A stretch of 6,561 bases of DNA from Pseudomonadota bacterium. Lineage in GTDB: Bacteria > Pseudomonadota > Gammaproteobacteria > Steroidobacterales > Steroidobacteraceae. How positions within the stretch are numbered: position 1 is the stretch's first letter; the number at the start of each line of letters is the position of its first letter. Below the pieces are notes generated by a model, which worked only from the letters and a program-made list of their open reading frames with translations, was not told the DNA's origin and searched no databases. The position numbers and the translations under genes are program-made. Below, in pieces: positions 4,581-6,561 of this stretch. The DNA lies in the NCBI GenBank assembly GCA_021850555.1, contig JAJZLX010000521.1:1-6561 (forward strand), written 5' to 3'.

Positions 4581-5696
4581 ATGGCCGACGGCAGCGCCTA
4601 CATCCCGTCTCGAGCGAAGCGCCAGCAACAGATCGAGCCTGTGCTCGAGCCGCTGAGCGGGCCAGTGCAAAGCAACGGCCGCCCCTGGCGATACCTCGTG
4701 GCTCTAGCGAGCTGCCTCCTGGCAGTGGCGCTCTGGGGCACGGTCTACCCTGTCTATGGAAGAGCGATGCGAACCGTCGATCCCCTCACCATCGGTGTCA
4801 TCCGAAATATCATCATCGCGCTTGCAAGCGCCGCGGGACTGCTCGTCCTCGAGGGCCCGCGCGCCTTCAAGACCACGCGCAGGGAGTTCTGGCTCGCCGC
4901 CGGCGCGGGCGTCATCGGCGTCGTCGGCTTTGGCATCCTCACCTTCGTGGGGGAGCACCTCGCGGGTACCGGGTCGAACGCTGCGAAACTCACCGCCGTC
5001 TACGCGATGGCGCTGATGGTGCTCTGGGAACTGGCGAGCCTCATCCAATCGACGAGCCTGCCGGGGCTGCTCGAGTTCGCACTCGTCCTCGGGGCCTACG
5101 CGGGCCTCGCCCTCATGATCGACGGGGGCGGAGTATCGGGGCTGTTCTCGCTCCAGGGCCTCCTCGCAGGCGGGCTCGTCCTCGCAGGCACCGCCTGCTG
5201 GATGGGGTACACGGTGTTATTCCGGAAATTCGGCGCTTGGTCGGTGCTGAAGTTCTCCGCGATCACGTTCCTCCTCGGCACCGGCGCGTTCACCGTGCTC
5301 GATGTCTTTGCGATCGCCTCGGGCATTCTGCCCGTGCCGCGCGTCTCCGCACTCCTTGCAGGCTCCACGGACTATCTCTACCTCGGCCTTCTCACCGGGG
5401 TCGTGCCGCTGATCCTCTGGAACCGCAGCGCACGGGTGATCACCCCGGTTAACGCGTTGATGTTCATGAGCGTCGGGACCGCGGTCACCGTGCTGATCGC
5501 GAATCACATGGGGGGGTATAGGGACGACGGCGCCGCGATGATCGTAGGCGGGAGCGCCATGATTCTCGCCATCGGCATCTACAGCGCCATGCAGTACCGC
5601 AGCGCGCTTCATGCCTCTGCGTCGCAGTCTCGGCCGGCCCACAAGGTGAGGGCAGCTACCCTCTTGTCCGGTTTCCCCCGCCGCCGCTCGCTATAG
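4581..5696 (+). CDS. EamA/DMT-family transporter, ten membrane helices
   Basis: A 371-residue inner-membrane protein with a roughly 37-residue cytoplasmic N-terminus. It has about ten hydrophobic helices (near 38-58, 68-91, 103-125, 135-155, 162-180, 190-212, 222-246, 265-282, 288-308 and 318-338) arranged as two EamA repeats. Family-like segments are LWGTVYPVYGRAM (51-63) with IGVIRNIII in repeat one, and LVLAGTACWMGYTVLFRKFG then TPVNALMFMSVGTAVTVLIA in repeat two. The tail is basic (FPRRRSL). Members usually export metabolites or amino acids; the substrate cannot be read from sequence. I chose the ATG at 4581, 13 bases after the SDR stop, with a weak GGTGGCGAG site. Its place after synthase-fold and reductase genes suggests export of their product, or import of its precursor. 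Confidence 0.9.
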   Translation: MADGSAYIPSRAKRQQQIEPVLEPLSGPVQSNGRPWRYLVALASCLLAVALWGTVYPVYGRAMRTVDPLTIGVIRNIIIALASAAGLLVLEGPRAFKTTRREFWLAAGAGVIGVVGFGILTFVGEHLAGTGSNAAKLTAVYAMALMVLWELASLIQSTSLPGLLEFALVLGAYAGLALMIDGGGVSGLFSLQGLLAGGLVLAGTACWMGYTVLFRKFGAWSVLKFSAITFLLGTGAFTVLDVFAIASGILPVPRVSALLAGSTDYLYLGLLTGVVPLILWNRSARVITPVNALMFMSVGTAVTVLIANHMGGYRDDGAAMIVGGSAMILAIGIYSAMQYRSALHASASQSRPAHKVRAATLLSGFPRRRSL

Positions 5697-5725
5697 ACCA
5701 TCAGGTCACTAGCAAGAGGATGGAC

Positions 5726-5971
5726 ATGGCTTCCAGGAGGAAGAAGAAACACCGCCTGCTCGATGTGGAGTTCTACATCGAGACGGCCGAGTTGCACGGT
5801 GAGATCTCCGACGGAGATCACGAACCCGGGGATCTGTGCGTGTTCCTGCGCCGCATGTGGAAACTGCTCACGCCCGAGCAGCGCCTCGCATTCGCCAAGG
5901 ATGAAGACGTCCGCGACACGCTTCAAGCGGTCCGCGACATGGACGAGCTTACTGAAGAGCTCTCCGATTAA
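5726..5971 (+). CDS. Small charged hypothetical protein, last gene of the operon
   Basis: I do not recognise this 81-residue protein. It has a strongly basic N-terminus (ASRRKKKHR, residues 2-10), a central helical part (LCVFLRRMWKLLTPEQRLAF) and an acidic helical C-terminus (DEDVRDTLQAVRDMDELTEELSD). There is no membrane segment. The start is set at the second ATG (5726), which has AAGAGG six bases upstream; the ATG at 5720 lies against that site. It begins 29 bases after the transporter and is followed at once by the terminator, so it is probably the last gene of the same transcript. The basic head and acidic tail could bind nucleic acid or a partner protein; this is a guess. Confidence 0.7.
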   Translation: MASRRKKKHRLLDVEFYIETAELHGEISDGDHEPGDLCVFLRRMWKLLTPEQRLAFAKDEDVRDTLQAVRDMDELTEELSD

Positions 5972-5978
5972 TTCGAAC

Positions 5979-6008
5979 ACCCCGGGGATCTTCCCCGGGG
6001 TTTTCATT
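5979..6008 (+). terminator. Strong intrinsic terminator of the plus-strand operon
   Basis: CCCCGGGGA (5980-5988) pairs perfectly with TCCCCGGGG (5992-6000) around the three-base loop TCT, with one extra A-T pair outside, followed by TTTTCATT. It starts eight bases past the TAA of the 81-residue gene. The reverse strand has no long T-run after the stem, so it mainly serves plus-strand transcription. Confidence 0.88.
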
Positions 6009-6156
6009 GCTTTCCGATCGGCCCGTAGCAAGGCCGCTTCAGTAGGTTGCCGCCGTCCCCGACCTCGGCCGGAGAATTCGCTCGATTCTCTTCACCACGG
6101 CGGGCCGGCGATCGCCATGAAGACCGCCGCACGCTCAAATCCGCGTCGGCTTGGAC

Positions 6157-6172
6157 CTGGGGGAATCCCCAG
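6157..6172. repeat. Small hairpin between the convergent genes
   Basis: CTGGGG (6157-6162) pairs with CCCCAG (6167-6172) around GAAT, and GGGGAAT occurs again at 6176-6182. It lies about 30 bases past the stop of the minus-strand XRE gene, but no T-tract follows on that strand, so it is at best a weak terminator. The rest of the gap from 6009 to 6200 shows nothing I can support. Confidence 0.3.
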
Positions 6173-6200
6173 ATAGGGGAATTGCCGCCGGAGGCCGGAG

Positions 6201-6545
6201 CTACGCCCTGGAGCTTTGGTGGGCCCGAGACACTAGGCTCTGGAGCACAGAGGACTTCGCGCGCTTCGCGCCGGCAGCAGCTTGATCCGACGCCGTGGCG
6301 TTCTGAAACACCTGCCAGATCGCAGGGTGCATGCGGCGCTTTCCGTACTCCCAATCCTGCCAGGAGCGAAGTGCAGAGAGGCACTTCTCGGCCGCGGCTT
6401 TTTGTGTCAGTCCGGCGGCTTTGCGGGCCGCGAGAATCGTCTTCGGGGAGGGGCTGCGCCAGCGTTTTGGAGGCCGGGCGCCGAGCTTAACGCGGACGTC
6501 TCCCCGCGCATCAACCGTCACCCCCACCGCGTGGGTCTTGCTCAC
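6201..6545 (-). CDS. XRE-type helix-turn-helix DNA-binding protein, possibly 5'-truncated
   Basis: A small putative transcriptional regulator of 114 residues counted from the GTG at 6545. A Cro/CI-type helix-turn-helix occupies about residues 34-80: KTILAARKAAGLTQKAAAEK, then the recognition-helix region SALRSWQDWEYGKRRMHPAIWQVF. The WxxWExGxRxMHPxxW pattern is typical of small HTH proteins on phages, plasmids and genomic islands. A basic N-terminal segment (VRVKLGARPPKRWRSPSP) precedes it, and a low-complexity Ala/Ser tail (81-114) follows. The frame stays open upstream to the window edge with no stop, and I see no ribosome site before the GTG, so the true start may lie outside the window. 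It converges on the plus-strand operon, from which it is separated by the operon terminator. Confidence 0.75.
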   Translation of the reverse strand: MSKTHAVGVTVDARGDVRVKLGARPPKRWRSPSPKTILAARKAAGLTQKAAAEKCLSALRSWQDWEYGKRRMHPAIWQVFQNATASDQAAAGAKRAKSSVLQSLVSRAHQSSRA

Positions 6546-6561
6546 TTTCAGTGGCGCACCA

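Noticed and set aside
6004..6384. 126-codon minus-strand frame overlapping the XRE gene
   Set aside because: It overlaps the helix-turn-helix coding region in another frame and has Cys-, Pro- and Arg-rich shadow composition.
1..6561. CRISPR array, tRNA, rRNA or known riboswitch
   Set aside because: I saw no regularly spaced repeats, no cloverleaf with a conserved T-arm and no recognisable riboswitch core. A covariance-model scan would be decisive.

Overview
The window is high-GC bacterial DNA with proteobacterial-style gene organisation: tightly packed genes, GGAGG-type ribosome sites and overlapping stops and starts. No gene fixes the taxon; a gamma- or betaproteobacterium is my best guess, by inference only. 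There are three regions: a left module on the minus strand interrupted by an insertion sequence, a central five-gene operon on the plus strand, and a minus-strand regulator gene at the right edge.

Left module (1-2582, minus strand). Small unrecognised genes run leftwards: a 40-residue ORF (2460-2582), a 128-residue ORF (2092-2478), two very short ORFs (391-504 and 344-394) and a 74-residue ORF (123-347). They are chained by overlapping stop and start codons and followed by a likely terminator at 83-114. A complete ISL3-family element (513-2079) sits four bases past the stop of the 128-residue ORF. Its edges are fixed by 26-bp inverted repeats (21/26 identical) and a perfect 8-bp target duplication (ATAAAGAC at 505-512 and 2080-2087). 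It carries one intact 414-residue DDE transposase, read in the same direction as the module. The 250 bases upstream of the transposase hold a hairpin that would cover its ribosome site and AUG, two perfect tandem hairpins and a possible 30-codon leader ORF.

Central operon (2723-6008, plus strand). Five genes follow with a 1-base overlap, a 14-base overlap, a 13-base gap and a 29-base gap: a membrane-anchored protein of unknown function, a divergent 6-pyruvoyl-tetrahydropterin synthase/QueD-fold protein, a classical short-chain dehydrogenase/reductase, a ten-helix EamA/DMT transporter and a small charged protein. A strong intrinsic terminator closes the unit. The order synthase fold, reductase, exporter fold suggests a small pathway that makes, reduces and exports a pterin-like or other small molecule. 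The synthase-like protein keeps its zinc histidines but lacks the usual catalytic Cys and His and the usual substrate-anchoring Glu, so its substrate and reaction are open. This operon is the most likely place in the window for undescribed biology.

The divergent gap between the module and the operon (2583-2722) contains a 14-bp near-perfect hairpin. Right edge: an XRE-type helix-turn-helix protein (6201-6545, minus strand) whose reading frame stays open to the window edge. I found no tRNA, rRNA or CRISPR array.
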